Shown here: positions 53,680-61,911 of the stretch, piece after piece
Layout: each line of letters starts with the position of its first letter
Numbering within the stretch: the first letter of the stretch is position 1
Source: IMCC2047 sp041395865
Lineage (GTDB): Bacteria > Pseudomonadota > Gammaproteobacteria > Pseudomonadales > IMCC2047
Length of the DNA stretch: 64,000 nt
NCBI GenBank assembly: GCA_041395865.1
Contig: JAWKZQ010000009.1
Span: 1 to 64,000 of the forward strand
Reading direction: 5' to 3'
Notes under the pieces: generated by a model
Databases searched by the model: none
Seen by the model: only the letters and a program-made list of their open reading frames with translations
What the model was told of the DNA's origin: nothing
Translations under genes and position numbers: made by a program

Positions 53680-54042
53680 TTAGTTTCTAAACCCGTATTC
53701 AAGCGTGAAAAAACGGGCCGGTAATTCGGCAAGCGGCCCCCTTAATTTTTCCAGTTCAGCTTCCGGGCCATGAATTTCCAGGCGGCCCAGCTCAGAAATC
53801 TGCAATGCCTGTTCCAGTAAATCACCAATATTTTCCAAATGTGCCAGGGCGGCTTCGGCATTTTTATAGCCTTCACGGCAGTGAGCTTCATTGCCGTTAA
53901 AGCTGAAACCGTAATAAAGGCAGCCGTCTTCGGTTCGGCTTTTGGCGACAAACTGCTCACAGAGCGCTTTGAAGGCGGTCATTTGCTCGGGTTGAACATT
54001 GAAGTAGGGTACGATCGTGCAGCAGGTGTCCTGGGTACTCAT
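53680..54042 (-). CDS. Antibiotic biosynthesis monooxygenase (ABM) domain protein
   Basis: 120 residues with a ferredoxin-like fold pattern: VPYFNVQPEQMTAFKALCEQF, then TEDGCLYYGFSFNGNEAHCREGY and AALAHLENIGDLLEQAL. Such proteins are cofactor-free quinol monooxygenases or act in stress response. Substrate unknown. It stands alone. Confidence 0.85.
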   Translation of the reverse strand: MSTQDTCCTIVPYFNVQPEQMTAFKALCEQFVAKSRTEDGCLYYGFSFNGNEAHCREGYKNAEAALAHLENIGDLLEQALQISELGRLEIHGPEAELEKLRGPLAELPARFFTLEYGFRN

Positions 54043-54162
54043 AAATTTTCTCTCTATGTTAGTGCTTTTATTTCATAGGTATTTGTCCGCTTAAGACTAA
54101 TTGCCCGGCAGATTGGTTGTCTAATAAATTTGAAGAAAAAATCAAAGCGTTGGAGGGTGGCT

Positions 54163-54390
54163 ATGTATGACCTTGAGCGTTTGGTTGAATCAAACCCCGA
54201 TATTTTAGATGGAACACCGGTTTTTTCCGGAACCGACGTACCCGTAAAGTATTTGTTTGATTACCTTGAATCTGGAGAAAACATTGACAGCTTTATCGCG
54301 AAGTACCCGTCTGTCAGCCGTGCTGAAACCCAGGCCGTGTTGGATTATGCACGCCGAGCGACACTGAATAATGCCCATTCTGTAAAGTGA
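54163..54390 (+). CDS. DUF433 domain protein (VapB-like antitoxin family)
   Basis: 75 residues from the ATG at 54163, preceded by GGAGGGT. The DUF433 motif NPDILDGTPVFSGTDVPVK leads into a helical C-terminus (SRAETQAVLDYARRAT). DUF433 proteins are usually antitoxins paired with a DUF5615 PIN-like toxin. The frame that starts at the overlapping GTG (54387) does not resemble that toxin, so this copy looks orphaned. Confidence 0.85.
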   Translation: MYDLERLVESNPDILDGTPVFSGTDVPVKYLFDYLESGENIDSFIAKYPSVSRAETQAVLDYARRATLNNAHSVK

Positions 54391-54646
54391 AATCTGGTGG
54401 CGTAGAGCGCGACTGTATTTTATTCGTTTTGTCGCGGGTAGAGCGACTTCTGCTCCGGCGGCTTTTGACCTACTTTTCCAGTATTTTCATGATAACTGGT
54501 GCCCGCGCCAGAGAATCCGGTAATAGCGATAATGGGATGTTGCCGGCTCATGGAACTCTCGGGTGTAAATCTTCTTAAGGTTATAACACCCCGACGCGAA
54601 TATTTTTCATTTGTGGTGAACCGCGGCCTTTATCCGGGCAAAAAAA
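54391..54646. other. Intergenic stretch where a toxin partner would be expected
   Basis: A 63-codon frame (54387-54578) overlaps the DUF433 stop, but its product shows no PIN/DUF5615 acidic motifs. I see no other feature. Confidence 0.45.
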
Positions 54647-54674
54647 AGCCGCAGTGTTTTAATCACTGCGGCTT
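54647..54674 (-). terminator. Rho-independent terminator of fba
   Basis: On the minus strand AAGCCGCAGTG and CACTGCGGCTT pair around a 6-base loop and are followed by eight T residues. Confidence 0.92.
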
Positions 54675-54692
54675 ATCACAAGCTGAAAGGGT

Positions 54693-55736
54693 TTATTTCA
54701 GGTTGTAATGTGCTGCCATCTCTTCCAGGGAAACCGGTTTGATTTTGCTGGCATGGCCTTCACAGCCAAAGGCCTGGTAACGGGCCTTACAAATATCTTT
54801 CATCGCTGCGACGGTTTCTTTCAGGTATTTACGTGGATCGAATTCCGCTTTGTTGTGCTCAAGGAAGCGGCGGATCGCACCGGTGGAAGCTAAGCGCAGG
54901 TCAGTATCGATATTGACCTTGCGAACGCCGTGCTTGATGCCTTCGCAGATTTCCTCAACGGGCACCCCGTAGGTTTCCGGAATTTCGCCGCCGTATTCGT
55001 TAATCACGGCCAGCCAGTCCTGGGGTACAGAGGACGAGCCGTGCATGACCAGGTGAGTGTTTGGAATCGCCGCATGGATTTGCTTGATGCGGTCAATCGC
55101 CAGAATGTCGCCGGTGGGCGGGCGAGTGAACTTGTAGGCGCCGTGTGAGGTGCCGATGGCAATGGCTAGGGCGTCCACATTGGTCTTTTCGACGAAATCG
55201 CGGGCTTCGGTAGGATCTGTCAGCATTTGCTCGTGTGACAGGGTGCCTTCGGCGCCAACGCCATCCTCTTCACCCGCTTGGCCGGTTTCCAGTGAGCCCA
55301 GGCAACCCAGTTCACCTTCAACGGATACGCCGCAGGCATGAGCCATATCGACTGTGCGGCGGGTTACGTCAACGTTGTATTCGTAGGAAGAGGGGGTTTT
55401 CCCGTCTTCGCGCAGGGAACCGTCCATCATGACGGAGCTGAATCCCAGTTGGATGGAACGCTGGCAAACAGCAGGGCTGGTGCCATGATCCTGGTGCATC
55501 ACCACAGGGATGTGAGGGAATTCTTCAACGGCGGCCAGAATCAGGTGGCGCAGGAAGGGAGCGCCGGCATATTTACGGGCACCGGCAGAAGCCTGCACGA
55601 TGACTGGGGAGTCGGTCTCGTCAGCCGCTTCCATGATGGCGCGCATCTGTTCCAGGTTGTTAACGTTAAAGGCCGGAATACCAAAACTGTTGTCGGCGGC
55701 GTAATCGAGCAGTTGTTTAAGCGAGACTAGAGCCAT
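54693..55736 (-). CDS. fba: Fructose-bisphosphate aldolase class II, Calvin-cycle subtype
   Basis: 347 residues from the ATG at 55736 with GGAGAAAG upstream. Zinc and catalytic motifs: VVMHQDHGTS (Asp/His), ELGCLGSLETGQAGEEDG (Glu), AIGTSHGAYKF (His) and LVMHGSSSVP (His). The length and VGAEGTLSHEQML region fit the subtype common in cbb operons, which also acts in gluconeogenesis and glycolysis. It cleaves or forms fructose- and sedoheptulose-bisphosphate. Upstream on the same strand lies a RuBisCO relic, supporting a former Calvin context. Confidence 0.95.
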   Translation of the reverse strand: MALVSLKQLLDYAADNSFGIPAFNVNNLEQMRAIMEAADETDSPVIVQASAGARKYAGAPFLRHLILAAVEEFPHIPVVMHQDHGTSPAVCQRSIQLGFSSVMMDGSLREDGKTPSSYEYNVDVTRRTVDMAHACGVSVEGELGCLGSLETGQAGEEDGVGAEGTLSHEQMLTDPTEARDFVEKTNVDALAIAIGTSHGAYKFTRPPTGDILAIDRIKQIHAAIPNTHLVMHGSSSVPQDWLAVINEYGGEIPETYGVPVEEICEGIKHGVRKVNIDTDLRLASTGAIRRFLEHNKAEFDPRKYLKETVAAMKDICKARYQAFGCEGHASKIKPVSLEEMAAHYNLK

Positions 55737-55827
55737 TTTAAGACTTTCTCCGTTACATCGAATGGGTTTTGCAGGCAACGCTGAATTAGCCGGTAGTGAC
55801 TAATTTTGAAGCCCTTGTTGAAGGCGC

Positions 55828-56215
55828 CTAGCTTACACGGAAAGCGCTACGCCATCCAGCAAATCGGGCATCCGCATCGTCTGAAAACGATTCCAAGGCC
55901 CGGGCAAGCTGCCGGTGCTCTTTGCCGTACTGAAACGGACCGGCTCCGGATAACCCGCATTGGTAAGCTTGGTAAATAGAGCGGGCGCCTTCGGGAGGGT
56001 CATCGAGGTGACCCTAGTCGCCGCCTGCGGTTATCATGACTTTGCCGTGCCCGAGGTTTTCAAAGAAATTCAGCGCCCTGAACGCATTCATGCCGCCTGA
56101 AATGATGGGTGTTGTTGGTTCTATACCTATGCCAAGGCTGTTCAAAATGCGGGCCGCTGGCAATGTCCTGCTCAAGCATATAGGCCGACAGGTGGTCGCT
56201 GGCTTCTGCCTCCAT
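55828..56215 (-). pseudogene. cbbM: C-terminal remnant of form II RuBisCO large subunit
   Basis: Read on the minus strand, the pieces MEAEASDHLSAYMLEQD, then (after a frameshift near 56125) [31 protein letters not shown], a TAG stop at 56014-56016 in place of a conserved Gly/Ala codon, GHLDDPPEGARSIYQAYQ, EHRQLARALESFSDDAD and FAGWRSAFRVS align in order with the last ~130 residues of form II RuBisCO ([46 protein letters not shown]). No N-terminal two-thirds is found upstream. Clearly dead. Confidence 0.9.
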
Positions 56216-56285
56216 TACTGCCTCCCACAAGTTACGTACTTATTGACTCAGAGTAAGGTGCGGGAAAAACTGTTGAGGGGGCAGA

Positions 56286-56570
56286 TTAGTTTGAAACGGC
56301 TATTTTTAGCCACTCATCGGGCGTATAGGTTTTTACCACGAGCGCGTGCACCGGGCTTTGTAACTCCTCAGAAAGGATGCGGTAAACAAGCTGATGGCGC
56401 GCGACCCGGCTTATTCCGACGAATTGGCTGGATACGATGACAACCATAAAATGACTGTCGGTGCTGCCATGCTGGTGACCGGCATGTTCATGGCTTTGAT
56501 TGACGACTTCCAAGAATTCCGGATCAAGGGCTTTGGTGAGTTTGCTTTCGATTGTGCTTTGTACCGACAT
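56286..56570 (-). CDS. bolA: BolA-family protein
   Basis: 94 residues from the ATG at 56570, chosen because MSVQSTIESKLTKALDPEFLEV is the typical start. The BolA core HFMVVIVSSQFVGISRVARHQLVY is followed by HALVVKTYTPDEW. The histidine-rich loop HEHAGHQHGSTDSH contains ligands that can share an Fe-S cluster with a monothiol glutaredoxin. It follows gph by 24 bp, so the two may be co-transcribed. Confidence 0.92.
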   Translation of the reverse strand: MSVQSTIESKLTKALDPEFLEVVNQSHEHAGHQHGSTDSHFMVVIVSSQFVGISRVARHQLVYRILSEELQSPVHALVVKTYTPDEWLKIAVSN

Positions 56571-56594
56571 TCGTTGCGCTCGCTGTATTTCCAA

Positions 56595-57263
56595 TTAGCG
56601 TGAAATCAAGGGTAACAGTTCATCCAGGCTATCAATGGTGATATCCGGACGATGCTGGCGAATATCTTCGCCGTGGTTATAACCATAGCTTAAGGCGACA
56701 ACCGGACAACCAGCGGCATGGGCGGCTTCAATATCGCTTTTGGAATCACCGACCATCAGGCACTGGTCTATATGCAGCCCGAACTCCTGAGCGGCATGAA
56801 GCAGCGGGCCGGGGTGAGGTTTCTTGGTTGGCAGGGTATCGCCACTGACGACGAGCGAGAAATACCGGGCAATATTAATGTTTTCCAGCAGGATTCCGGT
56901 AAATTGTGCCGGTTTATTGGTGATACAGGCCAGTTTGATACCGCTACTCTTCAGTGCTTCGAGGGTATGCTCCACATGCTCGTAGAGCTGGCTGTGTAAT
57001 GCCAGGTTTTCATGGTAATAACGCTCAAAGAGCGGCATGGCCCGGTTGAGTAGCGCCTCGTCCGGTTCACCGTGCATGCTTCCGGTTAAAGCGCGTTTAA
57101 CCAGTTTTTGGGCACCGTTGCCTACCCAGGTGCTGACCTGTTCAATGCCGGGGGCGGGCAGGTCAAAATGGCTGAGCATTTTGCTGACGGCAAAGGCCAT
57201 ATCGGCGACAGAGTCGACGAGCGTGCCATCAAGATCGAAAAATACAGCGCTGGGTTTGAACAT
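56595..57263 (-). CDS. gph: Phosphoglycolate phosphatase (HAD superfamily)
   Basis: 222 residues from the ATG at 57263. HAD motifs: FFDLDGTLVDSVAD (nucleophile Asp and Asp+2), ACITNKP (motif II), and LMVGDSKSDIEAAHAAGCPV (motif IV), with KKPHPGPLL holding the Lys. It removes 2-phosphoglycolate, made by RuBisCO oxygenation (as CbbZ) or by DNA 3'-end repair. Its closeness to the RuBisCO relic and Calvin-type aldolase makes a former cbbZ role plausible. Confidence 0.9.
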   Translation of the reverse strand: MFKPSAVFFDLDGTLVDSVADMAFAVSKMLSHFDLPAPGIEQVSTWVGNGAQKLVKRALTGSMHGEPDEALLNRAMPLFERYYHENLALHSQLYEHVEHTLEALKSSGIKLACITNKPAQFTGILLENINIARYFSLVVSGDTLPTKKPHPGPLLHAAQEFGLHIDQCLMVGDSKSDIEAAHAAGCPVVALSYGYNHGEDIRQHRPDITIDSLDELLPLISR

Positions 57264-57411
57264 AAAAAAGCACCTGTTGGAATCGGGACGGCACATCTTA
57301 CCGTATCGTTGTCTCCTATAACCAGCTTTGTATCCGGGCATCATGGACAAGACTGGCCAGACAGGGTAAAAGTGTGGGCCCAAACCACTTTAAGGCATGA
57401 AAGGACTTTAT

Positions 57412-58467
57412 ATGGTAAGCATTGAACAATCTCCACTGGCGCGATTTCTGCTGAGTTGTGCAGCTTTTGTGATTGTCGTTGCGGGTATGAAAGCGGCTGA
57501 ATCGCTGCTGGTTCCCTTTCTGCTATCGATTTTTATTTCTGTTATTTGCGCCCCCCCCTTGGCTTGGCTAACCAAACGAGGCATGCCGCTGGCGTTGGCC
57601 ATGCTGTGTATCATCGCCTTTATCGTAACGTTCGGATTTGCTGTGGGCGCGATTGTCAGCAGTTCGATCAATAGTTTTTCCCAGGATCTCCCCAGTTATC
57701 AGGCCAAGCTTAGCTCCCTGACCATCAGCTTTTTACAGTGGCTGGAGGGTATGGGCTTTGCGCTACCTGTCGACCAGATTCAGGAAAGCATTAAGCCTGG
57801 TACGGTGATGGGCATGGTCGGCAAAACATTGGCTTCACTCGGTAATGTAATGACGAATGCTTTTTTAATCCTGCTTACCGTTATTTTTATTCTTTCCGAA
57901 TCGGCAATGTTCCATTCAAAGCTACAGCGGGCTGCCGGTGAAGGCTCCAATTCATTGCTGGCCATAGAGCGTTTTACCTCAAGCATTAATCGCTACATGG
58001 CTATCAAAACCGCATTGAGCCTGCTCACCGGTCTGCTGATAACCTGCTGGCTATGGATTCTTGGTGTTGATTACCCCGTTCTGTGGGGGCTGGTTGCTTT
58101 CCTGCTGAATTTTGTGCCGAACCTGGGTTCCATTATTGCCGCAGTTCCAGCCGTTTTATTGGCATTGATCCAACTGGGTCCTGTCGAGGCGCTATTAACC
58201 GCCGGGGGATATGTGGTAGCGAATACATTGGTTGGCAATGTGCTTGAGCCTCGTATGATGGGTAAGGGGCTGGATCTTTCCACGCTGATCGTATTTCTTT
58301 CGTTGGTTTTCTGGGGCTGGGTGCTCGGGCCGGTTGGTATGCTGCTGTCGGTTCCTTTGACCATGACGGTTAAAATTGCGCTGGAAAGTACAGGTAAACC
58401 ATCACTTGCCAGTACCCTGTTAGGGGCGGGTGTGCCTGATTCTCAGTCGCAAGAAATTAATCGCTGA
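57412..58467 (+). CDS. AI-2E family transporter (PerM-like permease)
   Basis: 351 residues from the ATG at 57412 (AAGGA upstream); an ATG 15 bases earlier is possible. About eight hydrophobic helices, with the family stretch ALLTAGGYVVANTLVGNVLEPRMMGKGLDLS and the C-terminal FWGWVLGPVGMLLSVPL. Family members export autoinducer-2 or act as Na+/H+ antiporters; the substrate here cannot be told. Its 3' end overlaps the end of the dead pilU gene. Confidence 0.9.
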   Translation: MVSIEQSPLARFLLSCAAFVIVVAGMKAAESLLVPFLLSIFISVICAPPLAWLTKRGMPLALAMLCIIAFIVTFGFAVGAIVSSSINSFSQDLPSYQAKLSSLTISFLQWLEGMGFALPVDQIQESIKPGTVMGMVGKTLASLGNVMTNAFLILLTVIFILSESAMFHSKLQRAAGEGSNSLLAIERFTSSINRYMAIKTALSLLTGLLITCWLWILGVDYPVLWGLVAFLLNFVPNLGSIIAAVPAVLLALIQLGPVEALLTAGGYVVANTLVGNVLEPRMMGKGLDLSTLIVFLSLVFWGWVLGPVGMLLSVPLTMTVKIALESTGKPSLASTLLGAGVPDSQSQEINR

Positions 58468-59356
58468 GGGCTAAACCGGAATTGCCTGTGGCTGGTTGAT
58501 TGTCATCCTGCATAGACCTGAGCTTGACGCTCATGTTATGGGAGGAGTCCGCATGGCTGATGGCTTCTTCCCTGGGAATCTGCTTGTTCTTATAAAGTTC
58601 GTAAATGGCCTGGTCGAAGGTCACGATTTCCTTTTCCAGGTTCCGCTCGAAGGCATCGCGAATTTCGTCTATTTCCCCTTTTTTATCAGCTCCTTGATGA
58701 ATGGTGAATCCTCGAGTATCTCTACGGCAGGCCAGCGCTTACCATTAATGCTCGGTATCAGGCGCTTCACGCATGGCATTTTTGAGTGCCTTGCCATAAC
58801 TTTTTGTGTCCGTGCCGACTTCCCGTTGATTGACCACTGATTTTTATAAGCGTGTAAAAATCCAATCGGATCCTCAATCGTCAGGATGTGACCATGCGGG
58901 GTGCTGTTACGATGGTCGATCGTTGAAGTAAGCGTTGTGGACTTTCCCGAGCCAGTGGCGCCGGCAACAAGAATCAGCCCGCATTTTTGCATGACCAGGC
59001 CCTTAAGATTAAGAGAAACGTTGATTTCCTTAATGCTTGGCGGATTGATCTTTACATTACGAACCGTCATGGCGGCTTCGCCGCGCTGGCGCATGACATT
59101 GACCAGAAAGCGGCCAAGTCCACTAACGGACACTCCCATATTGACTTCCCAGTTCGATTCGAAAGTTTTCATATGGGGCTCACTCATCAGCGAGAAAGCT
59201 AACTCTTTTACCTCAAGCGGAGACAGGCGATGGTGTTCGGCAATTGGCTGGTAAATGCCCTCGATTTTAATAAGAACAGGAGTGCCGGGGGGGGGTAAAG
59301 AAAAGATTTGACGCATCCTTTTGCGTCATGAGCTGTAAATAGCCTGAAATATCCAT
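58457..59356 (-). pseudogene. pilU: Inactivated pilU/pilT-family twitching-motility ATPase
   Basis: It starts MDISGYLQLMTQKDASNLFF at 59356, then shifts frame at a C9 run (59287-59295) into GTPVLIKIEGIYQPIAE. The middle has an intact Walker A (LVAGATGSGKSTTL) and LTIEDPIGFLH. It then shifts again (VVNQREVGTDTKSYGKAL), jumps over a deletion that removes the Walker B and His boxes to INGKRWPAVEILEDSPFI, and shifts once more into EIDEIRDAFERN before stopping at 58457. Normal PilU is ~380 residues; this cannot make an active ATPase. Confidence 0.88.
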
Positions 59357-59439
59357 GTAAAGACCGAGGGTTGTTAATCGGATATTACAACCATAATCGA
59401 TAATTTTTTATGGGGAGTAAAAGTGGTTTAGTAAAGCAA

Positions 59440-59465
59440 AAAAACCCGGCATGTGCCGGGTTTTT
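59440..59465 (-). terminator. Rho-independent terminator of the first PEP-CTERM gene
   Basis: AACCCGGCA and TGCCGGGTT around a 2-base loop, flanked by A and T runs on both sides. It works for the minus-strand PEP-CTERM gene. Confidence 0.9.
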
Positions 59466-59490
59466 GGGAGAGTGTGGAGTGGGCCGGGTA

Positions 59491-60372
59491 TTATTTCCTG
59501 CGACGGCTCAGTGCAAGACCAATCAGGCCCAAGCCAAGTAAACCAAGCGTACCCGGAACTGGCACGTTTGGGTCATCGGGTGGCTCCTGACCATTACCGT
59601 CACAGCCGGGTAGGTTGGGGTTCTCGTCACAAACGTCACCGCCGCCACTGAAACCTGCTAGCAGGAACTTGCGGATATTTTCAAACTGGTCACCGTTGAA
59701 TTGGCTAACCAGGCTGGGTTGGCTGTTTACGTCACCATAAACCACCAGTCGGCCCATGTTGTTAACCAGTACATCGGGGCCCCATGCCGCAGCTGTGCAG
59801 GTTGTTCCCTCTGAAACCGTGAAACAGGCATCGCTGTTAATCCCGCCGGTGGGTTGTACGCGCCCAGGCCCGTTATGCAGCGCTGGCTGGCCGGTAATAT
59901 CGTTGGGATCAGTCAGAATAGTGGTTGGGCTCAGGGAGAAGGCGTGGCCAAACAGGTCTGGCAGGCCGCCAATCAGGATTCCGTTATCTCCGGTTAGATT
60001 GCGTGCCACTGTTTGGATGCCACCATTGTGGGTTTCACAACAACTGCGCTCAGCCGTCAAAAACAGGCCGCCGTTATTGTTAACGTAGCTTTCCATGCGG
60101 GTTTGAACGGCAGCCGGTATGGCTGCAAAAATGTCGCCTTCCCAAACAATGTCGGCTGAGAAAATTGAGTCCAATTGGGCGTTTGATAGACCACTCCAGC
60201 CGGTATTGTAACGAGTGACGGTGTCACCAAAGCTATTCATAAACTCGCTTTCGATGGTATTTAGTTCAGCCCGTGATCCAACAATCGCAATGTTGGCTGC
60301 CTGAACGGGCAGGGCCACCACTACGCACAGAGCGACTGGAGCAAGCAGCTTAAGGAACTTTGAGATACTCAT
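59491..60372 (-). CDS. PEP-CTERM sorting-domain protein, paralogue A
   Basis: 293 residues with a signal peptide (VVALPVQA). The body (NIAIVGSRAELNTIESEF, SADIVWEGDIFAAIP, NNGGLFLTAERSCCETH, NNMGRLVVYGDVNSQ) resembles a Rossmann-like, glutamine-amidotransferase-type beta-alpha fold. The C-terminal signal is VPVPGTLGLLGLGLIG followed by RRRK, the exosortase recognition tail. A DENPNLPGCDGNG linker precedes it. It should be sorted to the cell surface with exopolysaccharide. The exosortase is outside the window. Function unknown. A near-copy lies upstream. Confidence 0.9.
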   Translation of the reverse strand: MSISKFLKLLAPVALCVVVALPVQAANIAIVGSRAELNTIESEFMNSFGDTVTRYNTGWSGLSNAQLDSIFSADIVWEGDIFAAIPAAVQTRMESYVNNNGGLFLTAERSCCETHNGGIQTVARNLTGDNGILIGGLPDLFGHAFSLSPTTILTDPNDITGQPALHNGPGRVQPTGGINSDACFTVSEGTTCTAAAWGPDVLVNNMGRLVVYGDVNSQPSLVSQFNGDQFENIRKFLLAGFSGGGDVCDENPNLPGCDGNGQEPPDDPNVPVPGTLGLLGLGLIGLALSRRRK

Positions 60373-60490
60373 TTTGCTCTCCCTTGGAAATTTTAACTCG
60401 GACGGCGTCTGTAAATTCCCTGATCGGACTGACCGTCATTTATTATCGACTTTGCCTTTCCTTGGTTAGCAAATACCTATTATGGATAAG

Positions 60491-60505
60491 GCATAAAAGG
60501 TGCCA
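60491..60505 (-). promoter_or_regulatory. Sigma-54 (-24/-12) promoter of PEP-CTERM paralogue A
   Basis: On the minus strand TGGCACCTTTTATGC has the GG and GC doublets at the exact RpoN spacing, ~119 bp before the ATG at 60372. Its twin lies before paralogue B. The rest of 60373-60650 holds no gene. Confidence 0.75.
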
Positions 60506-60650
60506 GTGTGAGAGCAATTTTTTTAAGTTGTTGATTTTGGTGAGTTTATTTTTGCGGGGAATTTGTTTTTAGCTTCAGAGGTTTTTAGGTGTAAATTTTT
60601 TCAACAATGCGCTTAGCGATAAAAGTGTAAGGATTTAATTTTTTGCAAAA

Positions 60651-60677
60651 AAAAACCGGCCCTAAAGGCCGGTTTTT
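60651..60677 (-). terminator. Rho-independent terminator of the second PEP-CTERM gene
   Basis: AAACCGGCC and GGCCGGTTT around CTAAA, with A and T runs on either side. Confidence 0.9.
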
Positions 60678-60704
60678 GTGAGAGTGAATCCTCAAACCAA
60701 AATC

Positions 60705-61601
60705 TTATTTTGTTTTTCTTTTACGGCTGTATGCAACACCAATCAAACCCAGGCCAAGTAATCCGAGGGTGCCGGGGGTAGGAACGCGGTTGTCGCCACC
60801 GTTGTCACCGCCGCCGTTGTCTTCACAACCTGGCAGGTTGGGGTTTTCGTCACAGACATCACCACCGCCACTGAAGCCGGCCAGCAGGAAGCTACGGATG
60901 TTTTCGAATTGTTGGCCATTCAGGTCTGAAGTCAAAGAATCCTGGCTGTCAATATCACCGTAAATCACCAGTCGACCCATGTTGTTGACAAGCAGGTCTG
61001 GACCCCAAGCGGCGGCAGCACACTCAGGTCTTGGGTTGGAAATGATGAAGCAAGCGTCGCTGTTAATGCCGTCGGTTGGGCTAACTCTACCGGGCGCATC
61101 AAAAACAGCTGGAGAGTTACGAATATCGTTAGGATCAGTCAGGATAGTCGTCGGGCTGTTAGAAAAGATGTGGGGGCCGTTACGGTCTCCGTCGTCACCA
61201 ATCAGAATGCCGTTGTCGCCGGTCAGCGTTCTGGCGAGGGCTTGAATGCTGTCGTTATGAAGCTCACAGCATGGGCGCTCGGCAGTTAAAAACAGGCCAC
61301 CGTTGTTGTCGACAAAGTTTTGCATACGGCTCTGGACGTTGGCGGGAATGGATGCAAAAACATCGGCTTCCCAGACAATGTCTGCTGAAAAGATTTCATC
61401 CAGCTGTGCTTCTGACAAGCCTGACCAGCCACTGTTGTAACGGGTAGCCGTATCGCCAAAGTCATTGCTGAAGGCATCAGCAACCACTTGCATTTCAAAC
61501 CGGCTGCCAATTACGGCAACGGTTGCGGCATACACAGGCACCGCCATAACAAAGGACAATGCTGCCGTTATGAAAAATTTTAAAATTCTTGGTGCTCTCA
61601 T
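60705..61601 (-). CDS. PEP-CTERM sorting-domain protein, paralogue B
   Basis: 298 residues with signal peptide (AVPVYA). It aligns with paralogue A end to end: VAVIGSRFEMQVVADAF, YNSGWSGLSEAQLDEIFSAD, NNGGLFLTAERPCCELH, TILTDPNDI, NNMGRLVIYGDIDSQ, FENIRSFLLAGFSGGGDVCD. The linker is longer and Gly/Asp-rich. The tail is VPTPGTLGLLGLGLIG then RKRK. It is a tandem duplicate that has kept its own promoter and terminator. Function unknown; probably an extracellular or envelope protein processed by exosortase. Confidence 0.9.
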   Translation of the reverse strand: MRAPRILKFFITAALSFVMAVPVYAATVAVIGSRFEMQVVADAFSNDFGDTATRYNSGWSGLSEAQLDEIFSADIVWEADVFASIPANVQSRMQNFVDNNGGLFLTAERPCCELHNDSIQALARTLTGDNGILIGDDGDRNGPHIFSNSPTTILTDPNDIRNSPAVFDAPGRVSPTDGINSDACFIISNPRPECAAAAWGPDLLVNNMGRLVIYGDIDSQDSLTSDLNGQQFENIRSFLLAGFSGGGDVCDENPNLPGCEDNGGGDNGGDNRVPTPGTLGLLGLGLIGVAYSRKRKTK

Positions 61602-61653
61602 TGTCGCTCTCCTTATTGATTTAGATCGAGGAACCTCTCTCGATTAATGCAAA

Positions 61654-61668
61654 GCATAAAAAATGCCA
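61654..61668 (-). promoter_or_regulatory. Sigma-54 (-24/-12) promoter of PEP-CTERM paralogue B
   Basis: On the minus strand TGGCATTTTTTATGC differs from the paralogue A promoter at only two of 15 positions and keeps the GG-GC spacing. It lies 53 bp before the ATG at 61601. 61670-61911 shows nothing else recognisable. Confidence 0.75.
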
Positions 61669-61911
61669 AATATAGAAGGATTTTTATAACCTTTTGAAAA
61701 ATAAAGAGAAATATATGTGTTGTTTATTATTTTCAATGACTGTCAAGTTAAAGCGACGATAAAGTGTAAATTTTTTTAACACTCGCTAAAGGCAGTGTCG
61801 GGTGGGCAAAGTCGATGCAGTGCAGCCTGTTTGTCACCGAAAATTAGTGTTGGGCGCTTGGCTTTTCAGGCTGCAATGAGAGCGTGGAACTGTGAATAAG
61901 GCTCTATACCT

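Noticed and set aside
56036..56440. 134-codon plus-strand frame
   Set aside because: It is antisense to the RuBisCO relic and bolA and has no family resemblance.
59287..59295. Phase variation of pilU through the C9 tract
   Set aside because: The gene has further frame breaks and a deletion of essential motifs, so changing the tract length could not restore it.
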